Positions 62,401 to 64,000 of a DNA stretch of 64,000 nt are shown here, one piece after another. The stretch's first letter is position 1. Every line of letters starts with the position of its first letter. The stretch lies in assembly GCA_024516035.1 (NCBI GenBank), contig CM044957.1, positions 45,899,933 through 45,963,932 of the forward strand, read 5' to 3'. The DNA is from Bactericera cockerelli. Taxonomy: Eukaryota > Arthropoda > Insecta > Hemiptera > Triozidae. The notes beneath the pieces are model-generated. The model ran no database searches, was not told where the DNA came from, and worked only from the letters and a program-made list of their open reading frames with translations. The position numbers and the translations under genes were made by a program.

Positions 62401-63557
62401 TTGAAAATTTAGAAATTCGAGCGCAGGACTTGCAGCCATACCGGCGGCGGCGCGTGCCTGGCTCGAAAAATTAAATATATAATACACATGTCCTAACCAA
62501 ACGGCGGGGTTATTGCCTTTGGCAATCTCTTCCACCCAACCCTTATCTACACACAAGTACAAGTACTCATAATGGGACTACCTGTCTTGCTCTGACAGTC
62601 TAAATAATCACTTATACTTATAAAGCACCTTTAAACTAGAAGTAAGTTTTCCGTCCCGCTCTTGTTTTCCAGAATTCGCATGGCTTTCGAAGCCATATTT
62701 CACAAGTCGACAACCCTGCAGGACGCCAATCCAGATCCCGAGTCGGGTAGAGAGGCGCTGTTGTCAGACCACCAGAACAAAACCAACATTGTAAACAACA
62801 GTAGAAGCGTCCCGCCCAGCCCAGGGCCTTCCAAAAAAGTTCAATTGGTAAGTCTAGGTTGTTATGTTTCTACAACGTTGTTTGATTTCTATTTTTGAAA
62901 TAATAAAAAGGCGAAGTTAATGCTCAAAGCATTGTCTACCTTACTGTGAGTGTAAGATAATATACAATGTCTTTTTTTTACATTCCTGTCTGTTATTTAC
63001 ACTTATTTATTTTTAATTTACATTTCTGTCTGTTATTTACAATCTCTAAACAAAACTCAACTTCTTCTTACAAATAGAATATTTCTTCCATTGGCTCAGT
63101 GGAAGGTAAAGACCTAAGCCATTAACTTCGCCCCAGATTACAAGACAACTGTAAATTTAAATATTTTTTTCTATATTTTTATAAATATTGTTAATTTTTT
63201 TTATCCCTGTTAATAATTTATTGTTGATTGTTTGCCTATATTTCGAGAACGGTTTTGTCAGAATATCAGAGCTACAAAGGGCTCAAATAAAAGCATTTAT
63301 ACATAGAGATTAATTTGTTTGAATTTCAGCCACGAGAACGCGTCATCGACATGTCCCCCGAGGACCAAAAGAGGTGGGAGGAGGAGGAGATGGGCCAGAA
63401 GGTGAGCTTCGAGCAGTGCCACATTGACCCCGCCCCCTTCCAACTGGTGGAGAGAACCTCCCTGCTCAAGGTCCACTCCATTTTCTCTCTGGTGGGAGTG
63501 AATCACGCCTACGTGACAGCCATTGGAAAATTGGTGGGGGTTGTGGGACTCAAAGAG
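27848..63557 (+). CDS. ClC-a: CLC-2-class chloride channel gene, 19 coding exons (gene span, 3' end outside window)
   Basis: Voltage-gated chloride channel of the plasma membrane; in the CLC family two subunits form a double-barrelled dimer, and in insects ClC-a is known from epithelia such as Malpighian tubules and from glia. Nineteen exons with matching phases join into about 930 residues. Visible motifs are GSGIPE from residue 202 (helix D), GKEGP with the gating glutamate at about 246 (helix F), GSFIP at about 496-500 (helix N), SLYD with the pore tyrosine at about 592 (helix R), a first CBS domain from about 615 and a second CBS domain in exon 19. The gating glutamate favours a CLC of the channel/exchanger core type; overall similarity to vertebrate CLC-2 (about 900 residues) favours a channel. 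The start ATG at 27848 is the first Met of a GC-rich block, but an upstream noncoding exon is possible. Introns 3 and 15 are inflated by nested transposons. Coordinates here are the span; exons follow. Confidence 0.95.
28362..28586. mobile_element. MITE in ClC-a intron 1
   Basis: Inverted ends TAAGGCTGGTATGCAGAG and CTCTGCATACAACCTTAA over about 18 bases with two mismatches; interior 225 bp. Only one copy is seen in this window. Confidence 0.7.
29159..29335 (+). repeat. SINE family A with shortened head
   Basis: CTGTCCCGGTAGCTCAGTGG runs straight to GTCGCGGGTTCGAAACCCAG, so the anticodon-arm region is missing. The tail to CGGGCAGTATAAATAAGGTG is complete. Confidence 0.9.
29658..29928 (+). 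CDS. ClC-a: ClC-a exon 2 (residues 69-158)
   Basis: Acceptor TTTCAG|ATG, then [16 protein letters not shown], a stretch strongly conserved in insect ClC-a, followed by a Lys-rich linker. Next comes the first membrane segment (about [19 protein letters not shown]). It ends in phase 1 at CGCA|GTAAGT. The Lys-rich stretch directly before the first membrane helix is the usual CLC layout. Confidence 0.93.
30390..30829. mobile_element. Tc1-type foldback with a MITE family 3 insert, intron 2
   Basis: Left end CAGGGTGTCCCATTATGAAC and on for about 80 bases is inverted at the right end, up to TTTTGGACCCTG. A MITE family 3 copy (30600-30728) flanked by TAA on both sides sits inside. The right end is 46 bases from the exon 3 acceptor. 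Confidence 0.85.
30600..30728. mobile_element. MITE family 3 with TAA target duplication
   Basis: Ends GGGCGGAATTAATTGAC and GTCAATTAATTGCGCCC are inverted; flanking TAA on both sides. The TIR start and 3-bp TWA-like duplication suggest PIF/Harbinger mobilisation; this is inference. Confidence 0.8.
30876..31004 (+). CDS. ClC-a: ClC-a exon 3 (residues 159-201) with a GC donor
   Basis: Acceptor TTTCAG|GTCG; encodes [17 protein letters not shown] and a membrane helix ending APQSIG. The join to exon 4 that preserves IGSGIPE requires the exon to end at ATAG with the intron starting GCAAGT, a GC-AG intron with otherwise perfect donor consensus. A foldback transposon ends only 46 bases upstream of the acceptor. 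Confidence 0.92.
31355..32060 (-). CDS. C-terminal domain portion of the minus-strand element
   Basis: Continuation of the same frame on the far side of the BEL insertion. It shows C-x-C/H residues ([12 protein letters not shown]...HHGLRC), then [20 protein letters not shown], an RPDG...D-type pattern compatible with a PD-(D/E)XK nuclease fold. It ends [14 protein letters not shown] near the 3' end. The function is inferred from motif pattern. Confidence 0.75.
32061..32469 (+). repeat. 5' LTR of BEL/Pao element
   Basis: 409 bp, TG...CA ends (starts TGTTGCGTACAGCGTACAC). Matches the 3' LTR throughout except one extra C near 32347. Confidence 0.97.
32477..32494 (+). promoter_or_regulatory. Primer binding site, tRNA-Tyr type
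   Basis: TGGTCCTTCGGGCCGGAT, seven bases after the LTR, is complementary to the 3' end of tRNA-Tyr with one mismatch (as I recall the conserved insect tRNA-Tyr end). Confidence 0.75.
32495..34025 (+). other. BEL 5' leader
   Basis: 1.5 kb without long ORFs. From about 33543 to 33668 a ~20-bp unit (ATTAAAGTTCAACCCGCATT) repeats about six times. It then leads to the polyprotein ATG at 34026. Confidence 0.8.
34026..39233 (+). CDS. BEL/Pao Gag-Pol polyprotein, intact 1735 codons
   Basis: One uninterrupted frame. Gag-like region (DUF1759 type) at about 110-260 includes [20 protein letters not shown]. Zinc-finger-like cysteines follow at about 355-410 ([16 protein letters not shown]). The aspartic protease has VDPGSQ with Asp at about 474. 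The reverse transcriptase has [10 protein letters not shown] and the catalytic YIDD at about 877. The RNase H region has [10 protein letters not shown] and SDSN. The integrase has an HHCC zinc region, then DFGGPF, SDNGTN (Asp about 1504) and [10 protein letters not shown], then a C-terminal DUF5641-type domain. There is no envelope gene. The domains look complete, so this copy could be active; activity is inference. Confidence 0.96.
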   Translation: MSTNSQREKLRSLISRKDKYLDRMQKLADYTTQLTESNTGPFLSRFERIDDYYNSFDTLQDQIDTLCASMDSADKVDTSGDTQTFEELYFETKAFVKAKNLIPASTAIVPASSPAPTATVHPKLPKLSVPIFSGDLQQWSSFHSLFRSTIHRRTDISEVEKLQYLRSFLRGPPLHLIENFQLLDQNYSTAYKTLCDRYENKRVLASHHLNMILNFKPLHNSNVSGLRSFLEVFQTNVAAVKNLNLPNIGDFLLVQIALRVLNIEHKKLFEDKLDSNEVPTYDQLITYVNKICMDSEMIQFSTSPSSSKNTLVAPTANPHKGNYKQERTSYLSTAESTKPHALQSSPHSSCPICKQAHPLFKCSSFLKFDIPKRVEVLKSQNRCFNCLGVHRISDCRSDSTCRTCHKRHHTLIHRESNFVNYSSPSSSKETTPQTKTCIFSTGDNVKKSSVLLGTARVSILDRFGNPHPIRLIVDPGSQISCITESCVQRIGLPKYKCDISISGIGDNMVPENNGAVSCVLSPRLPSSRNLHAEAVVLKRISSNIPSAHIAPEVFSKFSHLDLADPDFCIPDAVDFLLGAELYAQILCTTGDNVIPGTPTAMRTTLGWIIFGRTPTYNEDSSRRSLFLTSPNLDTMLQKFWETEEVAVQLIEDPEDVRCEEHFLSTHQRDETGRYMVSLPFREDVSNLGENRNRALTQYRNLEKRLNKNEYLQTEYTKFFDDYLARDHMHVCKTPSRYVIPHHAVLKQSSSTTKLCAVFNASATSTTDKSLNNLLMKGPKLQKDICNIILSFRSHRIVVCADIKQMYRQILVHPDDRKFQHIFWRNPQNNEVAEFELTTVTYGIAPSAYQAQRVLQQLVLDEGHAFPLASKAILNETYIDDVVSGGATEQEALQLQQELVALLKRGCFELRKWASNNAALLETVPHDHLEKPLALREDEEPTFKILGLHWDPASDTFSYHVADINVVFTKRSILSHVARMFDPLGWLSPVIFWAKYLLQLLWLSQYSWDDPLTPELAASWSTFSSELSKLQSLRIPRFIDTSAPQTIHVVGFSDASTKGYAAVIYLVTSDSNRNENTVYLLKGKSKVAPTKSPLSIPRLELCGALLLARLYDSLKTYLGTLSISSRTFYSDSNIVLAWITTPPHTLKTYVGNRIVELNNLTSKECDWYHVPGEQNPADCASRGLLPLQFLEYSLWFNGPQFLRQSRDYWPRSQGNEVHNLPELKDNTKTLLTVTPPAKSYLLGCCEKYSKLNKLQRIFAFVLRFIRNIRTSQEQRDLGPLQVRELNTSLLIVTKLEQEYHFAAIISALQTNVKITNSAILKLTPFLDEHGRLRVGGRLRNAQNLSQDSIHPLLLPKKCHLSNIICDHYHVSSLHAGPRTVQALIQQKFWIMSLRDLLRQRIHKCLRCYRYSAKPIQPIMSDLPERRVTQERPFLNVGVDFGGPFFIKESSRRNARSRKAYLCLFICFTTKAIHLELVSDLSSAAFLASLDRFIGRRGLPRFIHSDNGTNFTAAARELSEVYQMLQENSADINNTLAQRQITWIFNPPAASNFGGLWEAGIKSAKFHLRRVIGEQNFTFEELTTLLCRIEAVLNSRPLIDVSPDPLDGIDYLTPGHFLIGTSLLTPPEHDITSTPMNRLTRWRLIQQAAQSFWGAWSTSYLQSLTPRSKWFLPNPELKSGDLILLPKANKLPLHWPLGKIIDVYPGSDNVTRVAKIKFQDTVLTRPVNKIIPLRFNN
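39402..39414 (+). promoter_or_regulatory. Polypurine tract
   Basis: GGGTGGGCGGAA directly before the 3' LTR, the expected site of plus-strand priming. Confidence 0.7.
39415..39822 (+). repeat. 3' LTR of BEL/Pao element
   Basis: 408 bp, identical by eye to the 5' LTR apart from one missing C; followed by GTAGT. Confidence 0.97.
39823..41450 (-). CDS. Reverse transcriptase portion of the minus-strand element
   Basis: On the minus strand the frame is open from about 41450 and carries RT motifs. They include [59 protein letters not shown], and the catalytic box as WYLDDGS instead of the usual YxDD with Ala/Met. It then has [11 protein letters not shown] in the thumb region. The frame breaks at the BEL right LTR (39822). 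The gene is broken in this copy. Confidence 0.85.
41500..41725 (-). repeat. tRNA-Gly-like SINE, family D (minus)
   Basis: The reverse complement contains ACTCGCTTGCCATGCGAAAT, GGGTTCGAAAC, GCACCTAAATGGGAAGTATT and GTGTCACTTATCGC. It lies just upstream of exon 4 and produces the spurious ORF at 41586. Confidence 0.85.
41812..41945 (+). CDS. ClC-a: ClC-a exon 4 (residues 202-246; GSGIPE and GKE)
   Basis: Acceptor TTCCATAG|GT completes glycine 202, giving GSGIPEMK (helix D chloride site). The exon then reads to SGLPLGKE, whose last residue is the conserved gating glutamate. Donor GAA|GTAAGT, phase 0. It lies about 10.8 kb after exon 3 because of nested transposons. Confidence 0.95.
42531..42687 (+). 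CDS. ClC-a: ClC-a exon 5 (residues 247-298)
   Basis: Acceptor TATTCTAG|GGT, then [17 protein letters not shown], completing GKEGP, and ends [18 protein letters not shown], a family-typical helix G-H segment. Donor GGAG|GTAATT, phase 1. Confidence 0.95.
42735..42987 (+). repeat. Dispersed repeat, family H
   Basis: GTGACTGATTCACATTGTAA, GACAGACGGACACAAAACCA, GCTCAGGAGGTTATGAAACG and the end TTCTCGGAAGTAAT; lies in intron 5. Confidence 0.8.
43091..43125. repeat. Palindrome-bearing repeat, copy 1
   Basis: GGCGTTCTTCACACCTCGGC continues into a perfect palindrome ACACCTCGGCCGAGGTGT at 43101-43118. The same block is in intron 7 at 44649-44680. Confidence 0.9.
43379..43504 (+). CDS. ClC-a: ClC-a exon 6 (residues 299-340)
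   Basis: Acceptor ATTCCAG|GTGTG gives [20 protein letters not shown], the highly conserved CLC segment following GAPIG. It ends in NE at a phase 1 donor GAAG|GTAAAC. Confidence 0.95.
44373..44457 (+). CDS. ClC-a: ClC-a exon 7 (residues 341-369)
   Basis: Acceptor TTTTTAG|AAACC completes EETM; continues to [16 protein letters not shown], closely matching the CLC-2 segment at this place. Donor ATTGG|GTAAGT, phase 2. Confidence 0.93.
44649..44680. repeat. Palindrome-bearing repeat, copy 2
   Basis: GGCGTTCTTCACACCTCGGC again, with ACACCTCGGCCGAGGTGT at 44658-44675. Flanks outside the block are not alike. Confidence 0.9.
44676..45323. other. Intron 7, no gene
   Basis: Contains poly-A 44857-44878 and a Tc1-type start TACAGGGTGTATTATG at 44946. 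Confidence 0.5.
45324..45425 (+). CDS. ClC-a: ClC-a exon 8 (residues 369-403)
   Basis: Acceptor CTACAG|GGTGG completes [16 protein letters not shown], then [13 protein letters not shown]. Donor AAAAA|GTAAGT, phase 2. The exon spans a membrane helix and the following cytoplasmic basic linker. Confidence 0.92.
45784..45886 (+). CDS. ClC-a: ClC-a exon 9, minimal form (residues 403-437)
   Basis: Acceptor ATTTCAG|TCGG gives [18 protein letters not shown], then [14 protein letters not shown]. It matches the CLC-2 helix and the start of the extracellular loop. The first donor is CATGATCAG|GTATGT, phase 0, and joins in frame to exon 10. The last 45 bases plus 12 intron bases form the unit of the following 20-copy array, so the true 3' end of this exon may vary between transcripts. 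Confidence 0.9.
45842..46987 (+). repeat. 20-copy, 57-bp tandem array carrying the exon 9 splice donor
   Basis: Twenty head-to-tail units. Nineteen are 57 bp; unit 4 is 63 bp because of an extra ACTCAT. Each unit encodes [19 protein letters not shown] in the exon 9 frame and carries CAG|GTATGT after base 45. Units 5 and 6 (from 46076 and 46133) have CAACTATG, losing the donor. Unit 9 has GTATAT. Unit 10 carries GGA to TGA at 46367-46369. Units differ mainly by CTA/CTG in the Leu codon, so the array looks recently homogenised. Donors 1-4 and 7-9 would add 0, 19, 38, 59, 116, 135 or 154 residues to the channel. Donors 10-20 would include the stop. Confidence 0.97.
47010..47215 (+). repeat. SINE family A directly after the exon 9 array
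   Basis: GGTTCCAATAGCTTAGTGGT, TCGAGTAATCCAGAGGTCGC, GGGTTCGAAACTTAGCCGG, ACATAACAAGTTATCC and GGCTTACTACTGC. Head and tail diverged. Confidence 0.85.
47471..47602 (+). CDS. ClC-a: ClC-a exon 10 (residues 438-481)
   Basis: Acceptor CCTTTCAG|TTATCG, phase 0. Encodes [19 protein letters not shown] with two N-glycosylation sequons (NFT at about 444 and 451), consistent with the glycosylated extracellular loop of metazoan CLC channels, then the start of the next helix. Donor ACG|GTAAGT. Confidence 0.93.
47984..48146 (+). CDS. ClC-a: ClC-a exon 11 (residues 482-535; GSFIP filter motif)
   Basis: Acceptor TTTCCAG|CATG. Encodes [19 protein letters not shown], the helix N selectivity motif, then [15 protein letters not shown]. 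Ends at CCAG|GTCAGT, phase 1. The motif is the GxFxP element that coordinates the central chloride ion in the family. Confidence 0.96.
48265..48500 (+). repeat. Dispersed repeat, family G
   Basis: ATACTAGCGGGCTGTCGCCC, TACCTACCAAATTTCATCTT, CCTAGGACTTACGGTTTGG and GTCAGTCAGTCAGTGACTTT. A fragment GCTAGCGGGCTGCACCCGC occurs at 22541. Confidence 0.75.
48700..49125 (+). repeat. Dispersed repeat family F with tandem CCCCCAGCCAGAC units
   Basis: Starts TTGTGTTGTAGTCAGATTGG (as in 21900 inverted), then TAGTCCTCTAGCGAGACACG, and several units of GGGGGACTATAAACAGGGAG with GTAGACCAGCAGTCTG (48910-49010). Lies in intron 11. Confidence 0.8.
49225..49340 (+). CDS. ClC-a: ClC-a exon 12 (residues 536-574)
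   Basis: Acceptor AATTCCAG|GAGG gives [18 protein letters not shown], the canonical CLC segment, then [18 protein letters not shown]. Donor ATG|GTAAGT, phase 0. The donor region is duplicated 76 bases downstream. Confidence 0.96.
49338..49490 (+). repeat. Two-copy ~76-bp duplication of the exon 12 donor
   Basis: ATGGTAAGTAGATATCAGC at 49338 recurs at 49414, and both copies continue with near-identical sequence to GTGGATGATTTAT. The second GTAAGT starts at 49417. Use of this second donor would read into TAG shortly after VDDL and shift frame, so it predicts a truncated product. Confidence 0.9.
50266..50380 (+). CDS. ClC-a: ClC-a exon 13 (residues 575-612; pore tyrosine)
   Basis: Acceptor TTTTCAG|ATAG gives [19 protein letters not shown], with the helix R tyrosine at about 592, then [13 protein letters not shown], almost identical to CLC-2. 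Donor TCAG|GTATTG, phase 1. Confidence 0.96.
50347..50553 (+). repeat. Two-copy 104-bp duplication spanning exon 13 end and donor
   Basis: CCGTACTTACCTGATTTG at 50347 recurs at 50451, each copy running through the exon end, the donor and to about GGATAAGCTATCT. The second donor is GTATGG at 50485 versus GTATTG at 50381. Unit length 104 is not a multiple of three, so use of the second donor shifts the frame. Confidence 0.93.
50620..50690 (+). repeat. Short hairpin tail repeat
   Basis: CTTCCACCTAAAAGGGTTGG, then GTGGAAGAGATTGCCACAGG and CAATAACCCCGCCC. The same tail occurs at 56345, 62500 (minus) and 21285 (minus). Confidence 0.75.
50809..50946 (+). CDS. ClC-a: ClC-a exon 14 (residues 613-658; CBS1 start)
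   Basis: Acceptor TTTCCAG|GTATC gives [15 protein letters not shown], the linker and start of the first cytoplasmic CBS domain, ending RVFPLVESS. Donor TCTG|GTGAGT, phase 1. Confidence 0.95.
51185..51305 (+). CDS. ClC-a: ClC-a exon 15 (residues 659-699; CBS1 end)
   Basis: Acceptor TTTACACAG|AAAA gives [19 protein letters not shown], the second half of CBS1, then a basic linker ending AARER. Donor GAGAG|GTGAGA, phase 2. Confidence 0.94.
51469..52601 (+). pseudogene. LINE endonuclease region, interrupted by a foldback
   Basis: [19 protein letters not shown] and [10 protein letters not shown] are the start of an AP-type endonuclease domain. The frame runs to 51875, the foldback follows, and the same domain resumes in the adjusted frame after 52316 ([18 protein letters not shown]). 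Removing the insert plus one TA restores register. The frame then breaks near 52601. Confidence 0.85.
51876..52316. mobile_element. Tc1-type foldback MITE inside the LINE
   Basis: 441 bp with long inverted ends starting CAGGGTGGTCCAGAAAG (left) and GGACCACCCTG (right), flanked by TA on both sides. The arms of about 130-180 bp are near-perfect, including ATTTCCAACAAAAATATTCC. There is no coding capacity for a transposase. Confidence 0.93.
52890..54893 (+). CDS. LINE reverse transcriptase (open 666 codons)
   Basis: Long open frame with [52 protein letters not shown] and the catalytic FADD ([10 protein letters not shown]). The Jockey/CR1-type motif set fits. Because the endonuclease part is broken upstream, this copy is not autonomous. 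Confidence 0.9.
55364..55560 (-). repeat. SINE family C (minus, partial)
   Basis: The reverse complement gives GCGCATGGATCCGTGATCTG, ATAATAAGACTGAGGGTTAA and the tail through GTTTTCAACATTAACCTGGC. Forms an inverted pair with the next copy. Confidence 0.8.
55578..55792 (+). repeat. SINE family C
   Basis: TGCACTGGTAGTCAAGTGGT, AGTCTGGTAATCCAGGTGGC, GGTTCGAATTCCACCC, ATAATAAGACTCCTAGGGTT and CCTGGTGGTTATCTTTCACT. Confidence 0.92.
56056..56345 (+). repeat. tRNA-Gly-like SINE, family D
   Basis: GCCCGATTAGCTCAGTGGTT, TCGCTTGCCATGCGGAAGGT, CCGGGTTCGATCCC, TTGGTTTTTGTTTGTGAGCG, CAGCACCTAAATGGGAAG and CTCCTGTTTCATGGCTACAA. Ends CACTCAT. Confidence 0.93.
56540..56868 (+). pseudogene. Internally deleted Tc1/mariner transposase
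   Basis: N-terminal piece ([22 protein letters not shown]...RKFRTHYR with an internal stop) is fused to the C-terminal end ([35 protein letters not shown]). The catalytic core is missing, so it is a relic. Confidence 0.85.
58123..59862 (+). CDS. RLE-retrotransposon RT (open 579 codons)
   Basis: Frame covers RT motifs from [15 protein letters not shown] through [39 protein letters not shown] and [13 protein letters not shown]. It ends [18 protein letters not shown] (CCHC) and RPDIVLFQ, the first nuclease residues. The frame breaks at 59862 and the nuclease continues in 59816-60157. Confidence 0.88.
   Translation: MKTRQITAQSHVYRQYIKLFTSIIKTKIYKHVTQNNILAPEQVGCRNMSFGSKELLTIDSIISKQVTKNKRNVSVAWIDYLKAYDSIPHTWLIKVLEIYKFHPKIVMFLKATMKHWNTELIIKLPNKPIMKTQKINFKTGIFQGDSLSGLWFCLALNPLSHILNKQPYGYKLNSSEKSKLTHLFYMDDLKLYSQNENQLHSQIEIVNKVSKDINMEFGTAKCKILNVKRGKIQLGGNVKLMDDTEIHSLEENETYKYLGIQQSLNINESQIKKHFSNMFVKRVKIIMNTELYAKYKVLAINTWAISVIGYTFGIVNWSATDLKDLNRKVRTTMTKFRSHHPHSAVERIYLPRSKGGRGLIDIETYCNKQIEKLRKYFSNKTSDFLEELKRIDHFTPLKLAEGNVALRETNDVSQLTEKWKAGALKGRYPKNLDEDFVDKKLSTAYLTKGTLFSETEGFLHSIQDQMTKTRNFMKHIMKQNVEDVCRMCGKVGESIQHLSSGCSALAPNEYTYRHNLVANIIHQAIKLVNFKSKKQVPYYRYKPQSVMENKSVKLYWNMPLLTNNHVLHNRPDIVLFQKK
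59816..60157 (+). pseudogene. RLE endonuclease end, frame-shifted
   Basis: Frame reads [33 protein letters not shown] and ends NIIRKCLNL, matching the PD-(D/E)XK nuclease end of R2/R4/Dong-type elements. It overlaps the RT frame at the 59862 break. Confidence 0.8.
60559..60662 (+). repeat. 37-bp tandem repeat of the exon 16 acceptor (about three copies)
   Basis: GATAGCGTATTGAATTATGG...CTACAG|ATTTGAAC is repeated with splice-acceptor-like ends at 60588, 60625 and 60662. The third is the acceptor that fits the protein. Use of the upstream copies would add 37 or 74 bases and shift the frame. Confidence 0.9.
60663..60810 (+). CDS. ClC-a: ClC-a exon 16 (residues 699-748, inter-CBS linker)
   Basis: Acceptor TTTCTACAG|ATTTG gives [18 protein letters not shown], then FEVTPAPDL. 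It belongs to the long variable linker between the CBS domains. Donor GAC|GTAAGT, phase 0; an internal GGG|GTGAGC could act as a weaker alternative donor. The acceptor sits at the end of a three-copy 37-bp repeat. Confidence 0.88.
61080..61255 (-). repeat. Dispersed repeat family F (minus)
   Basis: AGGGTGGCGTCATCGTGAAC, GATGGTAGCCAGACAGTAG, GACAAGGGCCCCCAGAACCA and CTGTTTAAAGTCCCCCAGCC, in intron 16. Confidence 0.8.
61796..61938 (+). CDS. ClC-a: ClC-a exon 17 (residues 749-796)
   Basis: Acceptor CGCCACAG|GGTCC, phase 0. Encodes [18 protein letters not shown], a motif shared by CLC-2-class linkers, ending TTVTGAESR. Donor AGCAG|GTAAGA, phase 2. Confidence 0.93.
61945..62045 (+). repeat. Dispersed repeat with AACGCCTAAGACATTAACTT
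   Basis: Directly after the exon 17 donor; related to 16415-16500, 63095-63150 (CTAAGCCATTAACTTCGCCC) and part of 62930. Confidence 0.65.
62046..62672. other. Intron 17, no gene
   Basis: AT-rich with a GC-rich short stretch (GGCGGCGGCGCGTGCC at about 62442) and an inverted tail fragment (GGCGGGGTTATTGCCTTTGG) at 62503. Confidence 0.5.
62673..62847 (+). CDS. ClC-a: ClC-a exon 18 (residues 796-854)
   Basis: Acceptor TTTCCAG|AATTC gives [17 protein letters not shown], then a Ser/Pro-rich linker ending KKVQL. Donor TTG|GTAAGT, phase 0. It is less conserved than the pore, but phase and context fit. Confidence 0.92.
63330..63557 (+). CDS. ClC-a: ClC-a exon 19 (residues 855-930; CBS2), gene continues beyond window
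   Basis: Acceptor ATTTCAG|CCACG gives [19 protein letters not shown], then [19 protein letters not shown] and [19 protein letters not shown], the second CBS domain of CLC-2-class channels, ending LKE. Donor GAG|GTAAGG, phase 0. About one more short coding exon is expected to the right of the window. Confidence 0.96.
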
Positions 63558-63959
63558 GTAAGGGTGATTTTTATTATTTAAGTCCCCAGTTTGTCCCCTG
63601 TCCCATTTCTTCACCCCCGTTTATTTATACTGCCCAACTAGAAACTACTTTTGTTTTTTTTTTTTTTTTAAAGAATAATTGTACGCCGAACCACTATCCC
63701 ATTACTTCAGGGCGTTTTACCTTTACATCCATGCCATTCAATGAGATGCCTCATACATTGAAGAAAAACCTACAATTGCTATTTGTCGTACACCGGTCAC
63801 AGAGTTCTGGATTACCTTATTAGTTTTAGTGTTTAGTATACAATATTAAACCTAGTGTTAAATTTAATTAAGATTAGTTAATTTTATGTATGAATGGGTA
63901 TTTCCCGTACACAATTATATAAAAAATAAAAAAAATCTGGAAACGGAAGATTTCATACA

Positions 63960-64000
63960 GAATTTTCCGCTCCGGCCGGGATTCGAACCCGCAACCTCCG
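63960..64000 (-). repeat. tRNA-like SINE head, cut by window edge
   Basis: CCGGCCGGGATTCGAACCCG (reverse-complement B box) at the window end; resembles a SINE head but is incomplete. Confidence 0.6.

Overview
This window is eukaryotic nuclear DNA, almost certainly from an insect. It is AT-rich and intron-rich, with GT-AG introns and dense transposable elements. These include tRNA-derived and 5S-like SINEs, Tc1/mariner-type foldback elements, a BEL/Pao retrotransposon and three non-LTR lineages. A hemipteran is a guess that the sequence alone does not prove. There are no bacterial-style operons.

The only gene I can name with confidence is a plus-strand CLC chloride channel of the CLC-2 class (insect ClC-a). 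Nineteen coding exons run from 27848 to 63557 and continue past the right edge. Joined with matching splice phases they give about 930 residues. The product has the GSGIPE, GKEGP and GSFIP pore motifs, the helix R tyrosine, and CBS domain sequence in exons 14-15 and 19.

Positions 1 to about 27,800 are mostly repeats. They hold one possible exon at the far left with scattered 43-bp repeats around it, a dead mariner-like transposase, four SINE families, nested MITEs, minisatellites, and a GC-richer block near 6.1-6.4 kb that may be an untranslated exon. One 118-codon ORF at 15.1 kb is unassigned.

The channel introns are large because of nested insertions. Intron 3 (GC-AG, about 10.8 kb) holds a minus-strand non-LTR retrotransposon. 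That element is split by a very young BEL/Pao element with near-identical LTRs, a 5-bp target duplication, a tRNA-Tyr-type primer site and one intact 1735-codon polyprotein. Intron 15 (about 9.4 kb) holds a LINE with a foldback inserted in its endonuclease region. It also holds a Tc1/mariner relic that contains a non-LTR element with a restriction-like endonuclease.

The most unusual feature is at exon 9. The last 45 bases of the exon plus the first 12 bases of the intron, including the 5' splice site, are tandemly repeated 20 times as a 57-bp (19-codon) unit. Eighteen units keep a GT donor, and all copies stay in frame until a stop in unit 10. Splice-site-spanning duplications also occur at exons 12, 13 and 16. 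This could generate a ladder of channel isoforms with longer extracellular loops, or it could be a splice-site decoy array. Transcript data would decide.
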